DNA of 64,000 nucleotides from Hassallia sp050875635 (GTDB taxonomy: Bacteria; Cyanobacteriota; Cyanobacteriia; Cyanobacteriales; Nostocaceae), in contig NZ_JBPAOH010000006.1 in NCBI RefSeq assembly GCF_050875635.1, positions 49,729-113,728 of the forward strand. Reading direction: 5' to 3'. Under the pieces are notes generated by a model. The model had not been told where the DNA came from. It did not search any database and saw nothing but the letters and a program-made list of their open reading frames with translations. Position numbers and translations under genes: made by a program. This document shows positions 9,032 through 17,932 of the stretch, one piece after another. Position 1 is the first letter of the stretch; each line of letters starts with the position of its first letter.

Positions 9032-9282
9032 GTGGTTGAAAATAAAATTTAAATTCTTTGTATGAATAAAGCTCAGTATTTGGCGAAAAAATCGATAACT
9101 ATAACTGAGGTTAGATGTTGAGAGACAACACTGAAGGATATACTAAAATAACATTTTGCTACGCAATTGCACGTAAAGTTAACAGTATTAAGGAGTTAAA
9201 AGTTCATCAAGTAACTTTATAATTAGTAATTTATTGGCAAAAAAATTTAAAATTATTTTACTATACGCAATTTCGTTTGCTC

Positions 9283-9870
9283 ATGGCTACCAGGTTTACT
9301 GCCTCTTTATCGGTTGAAATCGCTGTTCCAGAGCAGCCGATTCCCATTCAGCATTACTTGCGTCAACCGCAACGCCTAGTTAATGCTTTAGTTGACCCCA
9401 CTCGCATTCAGCAACTTTCGGAAGAAGTATTTCGCTTAAAAATGCGTCCGCTGACTTTTATGACACTCAGTATTCAGCCAACTGTAGACATGAGAGTTTG
9501 GGCAGAATCAAATGGAACTATTTGTTTGCGATCGGTGGGTTGTGAAATTCTTGGTGTTGAATATATTAACCAACGTTTTGCTCTAAATTTAAAAGGGTAT
9601 TTATCTCCCCACGAGCGATCGGCTGACACTCTCTTAAAAGGAAAAGCTGATTTAGAGGTGCAGGTTGAGTTACCACCGCCATTTTCCTTCATGCCAACAT
9701 CGATTTTAGAAACTACCGGCAATGGTTTGCTAAAAAGTGTTTTGATGACAGTTAAGCAAAGATTGTTACATCAACTATTGGCAGATTATCGTCGTTGGGT
9801 AATATCGCAAACTAAGGAAATAGAAGTTGATGATAACAGTACTAAATTACCTATCCTCGGTACAGAGTAA
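9283..9870 (+). CDS. DUF1997 family protein
   Basis: The 195-residue protein begins MATRFTASLSVEIAVPEQPI. I chose the ATG at 9283; an in-frame TTG at 9277 is less likely. It contains the DUF1997 core: PTRIQQLSEEVFRLKMRPL, the RVWAESNGTICLRSVGCEI strands and FALNLKGYL, and ends with a helical LLADYRRWV segment. The family is restricted to cyanobacteria and plastid-bearing eukaryotes and resembles an SRPBCC/START-type beta barrel with a C-terminal helix. No reaction is known. It is convergent with rnhB, and the spacer holds a nested palindromic repeat. Confidence 0.85.
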   Translation: MATRFTASLSVEIAVPEQPIPIQHYLRQPQRLVNALVDPTRIQQLSEEVFRLKMRPLTFMTLSIQPTVDMRVWAESNGTICLRSVGCEILGVEYINQRFALNLKGYLSPHERSADTLLKGKADLEVQVELPPPFSFMPTSILETTGNGLLKSVLMTVKQRLLHQLLADYRRWVISQTKEIEVDDNSTKLPILGTE

Positions 9871-9993
9871 TTGTTGCTAGTTGACTTTTGATCGTCAACA
9901 TAATTCATAATTACAATCGGTGGGGGCTTTGACACGAAGTAATTATGAATTATGAATTATGAATTAATAATTATTTGGTCAACTAACAACCAA
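9868..9993. repeat. Nested palindromic repeat element between convergent genes
   Basis: An outer inverted repeat (TGTTGCTAGTTGAC near 9871-9884 against GTCAACTAACAAC at 9979-9991, one mismatch) encloses an inner perfect 15-bp inverted repeat, ATAATTCATAATTAC (9900-9914) and GTAATTATGAATTAT (9939-9953). It may serve as a two-way terminator. It resembles the extragenic palindromes common in Nostocales. Confidence 0.65.
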
Positions 9994-10008
9994 CAATTAA
10001 CTCTTTAC

Positions 10009-10680
10009 TCAAAGCTGAATTTGGCAAGGACGAAATGAGCGACGATGCAGCGGGGAAGCACCGTAGTGTTGCAGCGCGGTTAGATGTCGCTGGCTACCAT
10101 AACCTTTGTTTTGTTCTAGGTCATACATAGGGTATTTTGATGCCAGACGCATCACCAAATCGTCACGCCACACTTTCGCAACAATACTAGCAGAGGCAAT
10201 GGTAAGCGATCGCTCGTCACCTTTGACTATTGTTTGTTGCGGCATTAACAAGCCTTTCACCAATTGATTGCCATCAATTAAGCAAAGTGCAGGCTGTACC
10301 TTCAGCTTCAGCACGGAACGCTTCATTGCTAAAAGTGTTGCCTGCAAAATGTTTATAGAGTCAATTTCGGCAGTTGAAGCAAAACCGATTTTCCAGTCTA
10401 TCGCCAATGCACAAATTTGCTGCGCTAACTGAATTCTTCGAGAACTAGACAGCTTTTTACTATCTTTAATTTTAGCCGCCATCAGAACGGGTATTGCGCT
10501 TTCTGGTAGGATAACTGCTGCCGCAACTACAGGACCAAATAGCGCACCCCGCCCCACTTCATCTACACCTGCAATCAACCCTTGTTGAATATCTGAATAG
10601 CCAGACAATTCCAGCCAAATCGATTCTCCGGGAGATGTTTTTGATCCTAAAGAAACGACAGCTTGCTTTTTCTGTACCAT
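10009..10680 (-). CDS. rnhB: Ribonuclease HII
   Basis: The 223-residue enzyme removes ribonucleotides from DNA and cleaves RNA in RNA-DNA hybrids. The signature GVDEVGRGALFGPVVAAAVILP supplies the first catalytic D and E. LIDGNQ gives the third acidic residue and SIVAKVWRDDLV the fourth region. Start is ATG at 10678-10680. It begins 15 bp after the stop of rne and is on the same strand, so both RNA-processing enzymes are expected to be co-transcribed, an order also known in other cyanobacteria. Confidence 0.96.
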   Translation of the reverse strand: MVQKKQAVVSLGSKTSPGESIWLELSGYSDIQQGLIAGVDEVGRGALFGPVVAAAVILPESAIPVLMAAKIKDSKKLSSSRRIQLAQQICALAIDWKIGFASTAEIDSINILQATLLAMKRSVLKLKVQPALCLIDGNQLVKGLLMPQQTIVKGDERSLTIASASIVAKVWRDDLVMRLASKYPMYDLEQNKGYGSQRHLTALQHYGASPLHRRSFRPCQIQL

Positions 10681-10695
10681 TACAAAACTTAACTT

Positions 10696-12828
10696 TTAGG
10701 CATCAAGATCCATAGAACCCCGACGGCGACGACGACGTTTGTCAACAGGGGGGCTGTTAGCTTCAGTTTCATCGACAATCGCGGCAAAACCCGATGGTTG
10801 AGTTACATTCTCAGTAAACAATTCCGGTTGTGGTTGTGGTTCTGGTTGTGGTTGTGGTTCTACTTTTGGCTCAACCTTCTTAATTGGAGTTAGTCCAATA
10901 TTTACTCTTTCGGGAATATTTACTCTTTCCGGAGCAGTTGATTCGGAAGTACTTACTCTTTCGGGAGTGCTGACTTCTGAGGTAAATTCAGGCGGTGTAG
11001 TTGGAGTTTGTCCTGGTGGAGTGACGTTAATAATCACAGACTTGGGATTTTTGACTTCCCGATTCAAGCGCACCAAAGGAGAAATTCCCATTAAAGCGAA
11101 AACATCCTGCTCTTGTGGTGTCATTTCTACAGAAACAATTTCCGGTGGTTCTACCACTGGTTTAACTGGCTCTGCCTTAGTAATTTTTATCCGCTCTGTT
11201 CTATCAGTCCAAGGAGCTTTGTTAATACTGGGTAAGGATATTTCTGGAGTTCCTGGTGGTTCCGGTTCGCTATCAATTTCTAAGTCTGGGTCGTTGACAA
11301 AAGACAGCGGATTGGCGATAACTCGTGGCTCTTCTTTGCCGTTGCCTCCATTTATACTAATTCGACGACGCCTGCGAACACCACCACCACGCTTGTTATC
11401 TCCTATCTCTTGATAGCTGGGATGATTTAGATTCATCGGATTCAATTCCGAGTCAGTATCTAATCCTTCATTAAATCCTTCATAGCTTTCCCGTCGTTCT
11501 GTTATGCTGGTTGCTGGTAAACGCGGTTCTCTATGCGGCATAGATACAAAACGCTCTGGTAATTCTGCTGGTGTTGGTAATCTGTTTTCAGTTTCTCCCG
11601 GCAGATGTATTATATGCCCTAAACCGCCACAGGTAGGACAAGTTTGACCAAACAATTCGTAGATGTTTTGCCCTTGACGTTTGCGGGTAAGTTCTACTAA
11701 GCCTAGTTCGGTTAGTTGAGCAATTTGAGGACGAGCTTTGTCTGCTTTGAGAGCTTTGTTAAAATGTTCTAAGACTTGCAATTGATCGCGGCGCGATTCC
11801 ATATCGATAAAATCGACGACTATCACCCCAGCAACATTTCGCAGACGTAGCTGGCGAGCAATTTCGGTTGCGGCTTCGCAGTTCGTCCACAAAACGGTTT
11901 CTCTAGCTGTTGCCGATCGCGTAAATGAACCTGAGTTGACATCTATCACCGTTAATGCTTCGGTTGGCTCGATGATGATGTAACCTCCAGAAGGCAAATC
12001 TACTCTTGGTTTGAGTGCTTCGCGAATTGCGGCATTAATCCGGAAGTATTCTAATATTCCAGAGCGATCGCGGTGATGGTCAATCAACAATCCTTGTGGT
12101 GTCTGCCCACCACTCCAATTTTGCAAGTACTGCTTTACTCGCTTCAAACCAGTACTCGAATCTACCACAATCCGATTGACATCCGCGCCATACATATCTC
12201 GCAGCACGCGCTGAATAAAATCATCGTCTCGATTCAGTAGTGCTGGTGCGCGGGTAGATTGAGCTTCTTGTTGAATTGCTTCCCACTGCTTTTGCAGCAC
12301 TTCTAAATCTTCGATAATCGCTTCTTCTGGCTTGCCTTCGGCTTCGGTGCGAACTAACAAACCCATTCCGGCAGGTTTAATCAAAATCGCCAGTGCCCGC
12401 AAGCGGTTGCGCTCGCTTTCACTTTTAATCCGACGGGATAAATTTACGCCTCGTCCATAAGGCATCAGCACTACATACCGTCCGGGCATGGTGATATTAC
12501 CTGTGAGCCTCGGTCCTTTAGTACCTGTTGGCTCTTTCATTACTTGCACTAACACTTTTTGCTGCGGTGTCAGTAGTTCTGTAATTGCCGCTGCGGTACG
12601 CTTCAGCTTTAATGGTCCTAAATCTGTTACATGAATAAAGCCGTTTCGCTCTGGATCTCCTATATTAACAAAAGCCGCATCTATCCCAGGTAATACATTT
12701 TCTACGACCCCTAAATAAATATCACCTATTTGGTGATGACCGGTGGCTACTACTAGTTCTTGTATTTGATCTTCGGAAAATACCGCAGCAATCTGATGCT
12801 GTTCCGCGATTATAATTTGTTTTGGCAT
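10696..12828 (-). CDS. rne: Ribonuclease E/G, cyanobacterial type
   Basis: The 710-residue endonuclease initiates mRNA decay and processes rRNA and tRNA. The catalytic half (about 1-415) has the S1 domain (HHQIGDIYLGVVENVLPGIDAAFVNIG), the 5' sensor, the DNase I-like domain with VIDVNSGSF and VVDFIDM carrying the two metal-binding aspartates, and the Zn-link CPTCGG. The C-terminal half is long, acidic and Pro/Gln-rich with two Arg patches (RRRRRISING and a final RRRRRRG). In Anabaena a terminal Arg-rich nonapeptide binds PNPase; the tail here has the six arginines but then continues GSMDLDA. The ATG at 12826-12828 has a GAGGAAA ribosome-binding site. Confidence 0.96.
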   Translation of the reverse strand: MPKQIIIAEQHQIAAVFSEDQIQELVVATGHHQIGDIYLGVVENVLPGIDAAFVNIGDPERNGFIHVTDLGPLKLKRTAAAITELLTPQQKVLVQVMKEPTGTKGPRLTGNITMPGRYVVLMPYGRGVNLSRRIKSESERNRLRALAILIKPAGMGLLVRTEAEGKPEEAIIEDLEVLQKQWEAIQQEAQSTRAPALLNRDDDFIQRVLRDMYGADVNRIVVDSSTGLKRVKQYLQNWSGGQTPQGLLIDHHRDRSGILEYFRINAAIREALKPRVDLPSGGYIIIEPTEALTVIDVNSGSFTRSATARETVLWTNCEAATEIARQLRLRNVAGVIVVDFIDMESRRDQLQVLEHFNKALKADKARPQIAQLTELGLVELTRKRQGQNIYELFGQTCPTCGGLGHIIHLPGETENRLPTPAELPERFVSMPHREPRLPATSITERRESYEGFNEGLDTDSELNPMNLNHPSYQEIGDNKRGGGVRRRRRISINGGNGKEEPRVIANPLSFVNDPDLEIDSEPEPPGTPEISLPSINKAPWTDRTERIKITKAEPVKPVVEPPEIVSVEMTPQEQDVFALMGISPLVRLNREVKNPKSVIINVTPPGQTPTTPPEFTSEVSTPERVSTSESTAPERVNIPERVNIGLTPIKKVEPKVEPQPQPEPQPQPELFTENVTQPSGFAAIVDETEANSPPVDKRRRRRRGSMDLDA

Positions 12829-13384
12829 TCAATTTCCTCGAAAATTGGCAGCACAAATAGTTCTGGAGTCGGGTTATACCTCTCGCCTCTGCCAGCCCAA
12901 AAATGCGCTGCTGATAATAAATATTGCGAATTTCGGCTCAAAGTTAAAGAGCGATTGACTAGGGAGTTGCGTTTACACGCCTGATTATTCCAGAACGAAT
13001 GCATATTGTTGTAAGCAATTAAATCAACCGTCCGTGGTTGATTTTTGATGCATCGCCATTACCACCTGGGGATTAGGCATTCAGCAATTGTTTGAAAAAG
13101 CATAGAGTCATTGCTGACAAAGGCTGTTATTGATTGCTGATTCGACCGCGAATAGCTATAAAAGAGTGTGTTCTTTAATCTGCCTCAGCAAGTCTAGGAT
13201 AAAATCCTAGAAGTTGCACTTCTTTTATCTTCGGTTTCGCCCCCGGATTATCAGGGTAGTGAACCAGATCGCTCAATGCAGCGCCAGAAATTCTCTTCAT
13301 CTAATTCTAACGCAACCTTGCTAAAAATCAATTCCCACGATCTACTGTTTGAGGACAACTACTAGCAAGTTGCCCTCATAGGGA
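12829..13384 (-). promoter_or_regulatory. Probable long 5' leader of rne (556 bp, no gene)
   Basis: No coding frame is supported here. Two clean hairpins exist: AAATCAACC/GGTTGATTT (13021-13044) and TCTAGGAT/ATCCTAGA (13193-13211). In several cyanobacteria rne has a long untranslated leader through which RNase E controls its own mRNA; this gap has the right length and position for it. The promoter itself was not identified, so the assignment is inference. Confidence 0.4.
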
Positions 13385-16102
13385 TTATACTCCCAGAATT
13401 AGTCGATTTCGGTGGATGTGCAGCAATTGAAATTCTACATTCGCCACTTGTTCTAGCATAAACAGGATTTGTTCAGGACGCAACAGCGTACCATCATTCC
13501 GACAGCTACCCACATAACGCAGGATACCTGTAGATTCTGCGAGTTGCGTTTTAGTTTCTAATAATTCTATATCGAATAGGCGATCGCGCAGATTTATCAC
13601 ATGAGTCTTGCCTGACTTAGTTTTTTGCTCGTACCAAATCTCATCTGTTGTTTTGATTGTATCAATTGATTCTTGCCATTTGGCCGATGGCATCTCTTCC
13701 AATGCAGCCACGGTAATCAAATACTCCGCAGCCTCCAAAAGTTGGGTAGCAGCACTTGCTTTTAAATCTAGTTCTTCCACATTATATATTGGTATGTCTG
13801 TGGGTAAAGCATCAGCTAACTGTTGGCGGAAAGCCTCTACTTCAACTACTTGATTTAACTCAAAATCGACAATTTCACCACTACTGCTAGCTCCCAATGC
13901 CAAGGCATTTGCTAAAGAAATGCGTGGCATCGGATGAAAACCACCAGTAAAAGAAATCGGCAATCCCGCACGTCGCAAGGCTCTATCAAACAAACGAAGT
14001 AAATCCAAGTGACTTACTAAAGCCATATCACCCTGCTTGCCAAACCGAACCCGCAGCCGTTGTGCCTTAGTGGTGTTGGGAACAAACTCCCCAGCAAATT
14101 CCGGGATTTGCAGTGGAGCTATTACAATATTATGTCCGAAATCGGTGCCGCAAACACCACAATGAGAACAACCATCAAAAGAACAGTCAGGGACGGTTGC
14201 TGCTGACAAAGCGCGTTGCAAATCTTCCTTCAGCCACTTTTTGTCAATTCCCGTGTCGATGTGGTCCCAAGGTAGGGGGGTGTCGAGGGAGTGGGGGAGG
14301 GGGAGAGGGGGGGAGGGGGGGGACAAGGGAGACAAGGGAGAGGGGGGAGATGAGGGAGATGAGGAAGCAGATTCTCCCTTGTCCTCCTTGTCCTCCAAGG
14401 AGTCCCCCTTGTCCTCCTTGTCCTCCAAGGAGTCCCCAAACAAATTCCATTCGCCATTTTCGATTTGGCGGTATTTCCAATTTAGACCGACTTGGGCGAT
14501 CGCAATTCCCCAAGCTTGATAAGCTTGCTCTACATTGTCATACCAGGAATCCATTCCTGCACCCAATTCCCAAGCACGACGCACTACTTTGGATAAAGTG
14601 CGATCGCCTCGTCCAATAAAGTCCTCCATTGCCGAAATTCGCACATCGGTGAAGTTCACCTTTACTGCTTTCATTCGGCGAAATTCTTGGCGTAGTAAAT
14701 TTTGCTTGCGCTTAAATTCAGCAGTAGAAACTGAATGCCATTGAAACGGCGTATGCGGCTTAGGGGTAAAGTTAGAAATTGTCAAGTTAAAATTTAAAGT
14801 TTTTCTCCCCTTAGCCCAACATTCTCGCTTTAGCCAGCTTACTGTTTCCGCTATGCCTATAACATCGGCATCGGTTTCACCCGGTAAGCCAATCATAAAG
14901 TATAACTTGATTTTATCCCAACCTTGCTCGCTCGCTGTTTTTACACCGCGCAGCAATTCTTCATTTGTCAAACCTTTATTTACAATATCCCGCATTCGCT
15001 GGGTTCCCGCTTCTGGGGCAAAGGTTAGACCACCTTGGCGGGTACCACCTAAGATGTTGGCGATATTTTCATCAAATCTGTCTACTCGTTGACTTGGTAG
15101 AGTTAAAGAAATATTCTCATTTTTTAAACGGTTTTTGATTTCCATCCCTACTGCTGGCAGGGACAAATAATCGGAACAACTCAAGGATAAAAGAGAAAAC
15201 TCATTATAACCAGTTTCCCGCATTCCCTTGGTTATTGCTTCTACCACTTTTTCTGGTTCTACATCCCGTGCTGGTCGGGTAAGCATTCCGGGTTGACAAA
15301 AGCGACAACCGCGAGTACAACCGCGCCGAATTTCAATTGTTAGGCGATCGTGTACTGTTTCCATATAAGGAACCAGCCCGGTAGAATATGCGGGTATGGG
15401 AGTCGCTACTCTTCGCAAAATTCGTTTTGGCACATCTGGGCGCGAAGGATGAACTGAGCCATCCTCTGCCATATTGTAAAATTGGGGTACGTATACGCCA
15501 GGTATCTGCGCCAAGTCTAGCAATAACTCTTGTCGGCTTAAGCCAGATGCTTTACCTTCTGCCAACACCAAGTTAATTTCTGGTAGTAATTCCTCGCCAT
15601 CGCCCAGGGCAATAAAATCGAAGAAATCGGCGTAAGGTTCCGGATTCGATGTTGCCGTTTGTCCCCCGGCGAAAATTAAAGGATAATTTCCCTCTAATCT
15701 TTCAAGCCATGTGAGGGGAATCCCAGCCAAATCCAACATTTCTAGGATATTGGTTGCACCCAGTTCATAACTGAGGCTAAAACCAAGAATGTCGAATTCA
15801 GTTAGCGATCGCTTTGATTCTACTGCAAACAGCGGTGTATGCGTTGCCCGTAGTTTAGCTGCCAGGTCTGGTGCTGGTAGGTAAGCGCGATCGCATAACG
15901 AGCGCGGCTGGGCATTCAAAATGTTATAGAGAATGATATGCCCTAAGTTAGATGCGCCGACTTCATATACTTCTGGATAAGTTAATACCCAACGTGTTGT
16001 CGCCGTATCCCAAGGTTTATGTACTGCACCCAGTTCGTTACCGAGATAACGAGCTGGCTTTAAAATATCCGATGTAATTAAATTTTCAACTGGAACAGCC
16101 AC
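13385..16102 (-). CDS. TIGR03960-type B12-binding radical SAM protein with C-terminal DUF2344
   Basis: The 905-residue protein begins with GTG (16100-16102). An N-terminal B12-binding-like domain (about 1-220) is followed by a radical SAM domain with the cluster motif C262-x3-C266-x2-C269 (RRGCTRGCRFCQPGM). After about residue 640 comes an FGHN-containing linker and a DUF2344 domain (RVRFGKQGDMALVSHLDLLRLFDRALRRAGLPISFTGGF, about residue 690 on). The family is widespread in cyanobacteria and anaerobes; its substrate is unknown, perhaps an RNA or ribosomal target. About 55 residues (near 555-610) are Ser/Pro- and Asp/Lys-rich and are encoded by an intergenic-type low-complexity repeat that keeps the frame. 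It lies upstream of rne on the same strand. Confidence 0.92.
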   Translation of the reverse strand: MAVPVENLITSDILKPARYLGNELGAVHKPWDTATTRWVLTYPEVYEVGASNLGHIILYNILNAQPRSLCDRAYLPAPDLAAKLRATHTPLFAVESKRSLTEFDILGFSLSYELGATNILEMLDLAGIPLTWLERLEGNYPLIFAGGQTATSNPEPYADFFDFIALGDGEELLPEINLVLAEGKASGLSRQELLLDLAQIPGVYVPQFYNMAEDGSVHPSRPDVPKRILRRVATPIPAYSTGLVPYMETVHDRLTIEIRRGCTRGCRFCQPGMLTRPARDVEPEKVVEAITKGMRETGYNEFSLLSLSCSDYLSLPAVGMEIKNRLKNENISLTLPSQRVDRFDENIANILGGTRQGGLTFAPEAGTQRMRDIVNKGLTNEELLRGVKTASEQGWDKIKLYFMIGLPGETDADVIGIAETVSWLKRECWAKGRKTLNFNLTISNFTPKPHTPFQWHSVSTAEFKRKQNLLRQEFRRMKAVKVNFTDVRISAMEDFIGRGDRTLSKVVRRAWELGAGMDSWYDNVEQAYQAWGIAIAQVGLNWKYRQIENGEWNLFGDSLEDKEDKGDSLEDKEDKGESASSSPSSPPSPLSPLSPPSPPLPLPHSLDTPLPWDHIDTGIDKKWLKEDLQRALSAATVPDCSFDGCSHCGVCGTDFGHNIVIAPLQIPEFAGEFVPNTTKAQRLRVRFGKQGDMALVSHLDLLRLFDRALRRAGLPISFTGGFHPMPRISLANALALGASSSGEIVDFELNQVVEVEAFRQQLADALPTDIPIYNVEELDLKASAATQLLEAAEYLITVAALEEMPSAKWQESIDTIKTTDEIWYEQKTKSGKTHVINLRDRLFDIELLETKTQLAESTGILRYVGSCRNDGTLLRPEQILFMLEQVANVEFQLLHIHRNRLILGV
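14270..14437. repeat. Low-complexity repeat inside the radical SAM gene
   Basis: G-runs with GACAAGGGAGACAAGGGAG on the left and CCCTTGTCCTCCTTGTCCTCC on the right, including a 29-bp direct repeat around CAAGGAGTCCCC. The same repeat style occurs between genes at 25490-25622, 30275-30450 and 49290-49412. Here it is in frame inside a conserved gene. Confidence 0.8.
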
Positions 16103-16176
16103 TGTGCTATCTTCTAGCTACTTAAATTCTTATGATGCTACACAAAACTTGGTTAAACTTATCTAAGCCTTACCAT

Positions 16177-16335
16177 TCAATCAAGATTGCTCCTGAAGGG
16201 TCTGCTTCCTGTTTCACCCAAGGGAGTCGGCTCCTTCTTGTCCACAGGCGTAAATTCGGGTGTAGCCCACCCTAATCAAGATTAAATATGGTTGTTGAGC
16301 CACGTCGAAGCACTGGTTGAAGCTTTTAGCCATGA
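16177..16335 (-). pseudogene. Possible degraded 3' end of a tnpB-type transposase gene
   Basis: Read on the minus strand, one frame gives WATPEFTPVDKKEPTPLGET before a stop at 16177-16179. An overlapping frame gives RVGYTRIYACGQEGADSLG. Both look like the variable tail that follows the zinc ribbon in cyanobacterial IS200/IS605 TnpB proteins (HTG/YTR-x-ACG and PVDKK-type endings). No DDE/RuvC part is left, the frames are interrupted, and no TnpA is present. I treat it as a weak remnant; the match is from memory of the family and not from a search. Confidence 0.28.
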
Positions 16336-16608
16336 GTCACCCACTATTTTCAACCAATTTAACGAAACGTGGACTTCCCGTTCGACCTTGTAACAGGCTG
16401 GTCAGTTTTGACAGAACTGCGGTTTACAAACCGAATAATTAAGCCTTGATTTTCGGCATTAAGGCGATTATACCACCGATCGTACTTCAGCTGAATGACG
16501 ATTTGGCGTGATAATTTTGGTCAATAATTTTACGATTAAGTCTAGCTCTCACCTCCAACCTTAGCATTGATTAGGTTTGTCAACATCGCTTGAAATAAAT
16601 TAAAACTT
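16336..16608. other. Non-coding remainder of the 16.1-16.7 kb gap
   Basis: Together with the possible TnpB remnant this fills the 574-bp space between the radical SAM gene and the STAS gene. I see no open frame, RNA gene or clear promoter here. It presumably contains the promoter of the radical SAM gene, which would read leftwards. Confidence 0.4.
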
Positions 16609-16644
16609 TAGAAACCCGGTTTCGCAGGAGTTACCGGGTTTCTA
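16609..16644 (-). terminator. Terminator-like hairpin after the STAS gene
   Basis: TAGAAACCCGGT (16609-16620) and ACCGGGTTTCTA (16633-16644) pair perfectly over 12 bp. On the minus strand it lies about 33 nt past the STAS stop and is followed by AAGTTTTAATTTATTT. Confidence 0.6.
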
Positions 16645-16676
16645 GGCATCAAATCATATATGATTGCTATATGTTG

Positions 16677-17006
16677 TCAGACTGCTGGCAACTGTGCCGT
16701 ACCTTCAATTATTTCAAAAACTTCATCAAGTTGCGTTAATTCAAATATAATTTTTATTGCCGGTGATACAGCGCAAAGGCTAAAACGCCGTCCTAAACTT
16801 TGAGCTAGCTTCAGCGCGGAAACTAAAGCCATCAAACCGGCGCTGTCTAAAGATTCTACTGCTGCCAAATCTACAACCAAGATAGAAATATCATTTTGCG
16901 TCAAGGCTGCTGTCAAGTCTCGCTCAAATTCTAAGGCGTTTGCGGCATTTAAACAGCTTTGGGGACGAAAAACAGCAATTTTTGCAGATTCTAGTACGGC
17001 TTGCAT
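16677..17006 (-). CDS. STAS-domain anti-sigma factor antagonist
   Basis: The 109-residue protein is a single STAS domain of the SpoIIAA/RsbV type. The phosphorylation loop VESLDSAGLMALV is present with Ser55 as the predicted site, and ILVVDLAAVES forms the preceding strand. In such systems the unphosphorylated protein binds a kinase/anti-sigma factor and frees its partner. No kinase or phosphatase gene lies beside it, so its partner is unknown. The family also controls non-sigma outputs in cyanobacteria. The start is ATG at 17004-17006, and a strong hairpin follows the stop. Confidence 0.9.
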   Translation of the reverse strand: MQAVLESAKIAVFRPQSCLNAANALEFERDLTAALTQNDISILVVDLAAVESLDSAGLMALVSALKLAQSLGRRFSLCAVSPAIKIIFELTQLDEVFEIIEGTAQLPAV

Positions 17007-17461
17007 TTTAGATCCTATTAAAATTATTCAACTGTAAAGATAGATGTATTTGACCATAATCTCTTTTCTCTTACATCGACCATTCGTATTACGTCTCTTT
17101 GCAGAATCTTTATTACCAGAGCCTATATATTTAAAGATTTTCATAACTGTCTAAAAAACAGTATTTAAATATACAAAATTTTTCCTTTACTTAAAAAACA
17201 ATCAATATATACAACCCTAGGGTAGATGACTCATCTGTGGTTATGTCTATATACCTTTGTCAACCAATGAGTCAAGCTGATTGAAGCAAGATTCAAGTAT
17301 CTCTGTGTGTCTCTCTTCCCATTGGCAGATGCCTGATTAATGGCAAATTATCTAACCGATAATATTGTGATTTAGATCACAGGTATATATAGATCTGGAT
17401 CACTCTCTATACCAGACAATACCTTGGATAATTGGTAACAATTGTAATTGCTTTATTGTAT
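17007..17461. other. AT-rich intergenic region (455 bp), no gene seen
   Basis: The stretch lies between divergent genes (STAS gene left, small conserved gene right) and presumably contains both promoters. I see no open frame of note and no palindrome long enough to name. Short T-rich and TATATA stretches occur at 17161-17220 and 17382-17415. Confidence 0.4.
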
Positions 17462-17656
17462 ATGAGAACTCAGTACGCTATTCGTCAATTAGTAGAAAGA
17501 GCGCTTTTTATTAAAAAATTAACTCCAGAAATTGAAAACGAAATCAATTCAGAATTGACTCAAATGGGTTACATTTCTGATGTTGATTATGAAGCTTTAG
17601 AACTCTTAATGGCAGAGATGGATGCAGGTAGAATTAAGTTGGTTTCTAGCCTTTAA
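17462..17656 (+). CDS. Small conserved hypothetical protein (64 aa)
   Basis: I start the frame at ATG 17462 (MRTQYAIRQLVERALFIKK); an in-frame TTG 30 bp earlier would add a hydrophobic decapeptide and is less likely. The protein is helical and acidic, with LTPEIENEINSELTQMGYIS and a final ALELLMAEMDAGRIKLV segment. Similar 60-70-residue proteins are, as far as I recall, common and uncharacterised in filamentous cyanobacteria. No domain or catalytic motif is visible. It stands alone between the STAS gene and a convergent hypothetical gene, so context gives no role. Confidence 0.6.
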   Translation: MRTQYAIRQLVERALFIKKLTPEIENEINSELTQMGYISDVDYEALELLMAEMDAGRIKLVSSL

Positions 17657-17932
17657 TCGTAATTTTGATTGAGAAGTTTAAATAATTGTTGAAGACATTA
17701 AGTTAATTTGCATTTTGTAACGAAATTACCAAATTTATAAATACTTTTGTAGTAGAAGCAGTGCAGGAATAGTGGCAATACCACTACTGGGATTTTTCTA
17801 CTAAGTAGACCTTTGGTTTTTTGGCATAACGATATTTTCATGATTTCAGTAGTTAATTGCCATGCATTCCTATTACTCGCTTCTAGGCGCACGCCCAAAG
17901 CAGAGAATTATACAACGCGATAAAAAATTCCT

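Noticed and set aside
10967..11413. 148-codon plus-strand ORF opposite rne
   Set aside because: It is a shadow of the low-complexity C-terminal half of RNase E.
12760..12984. Small plus-strand ORF over the rne start region
   Set aside because: Antisense to the rne start and leader, with no domain or start signal.
14113..14619. Plus-strand ORF of 168 codons within the radical SAM gene
   Set aside because: It is antisense to a well-conserved gene and includes the low-complexity repeat.
17698..17898. 66-codon minus-strand ORF
   Set aside because: No recognisable pattern and no start signal; overlaps a probable 3' untranslated region.
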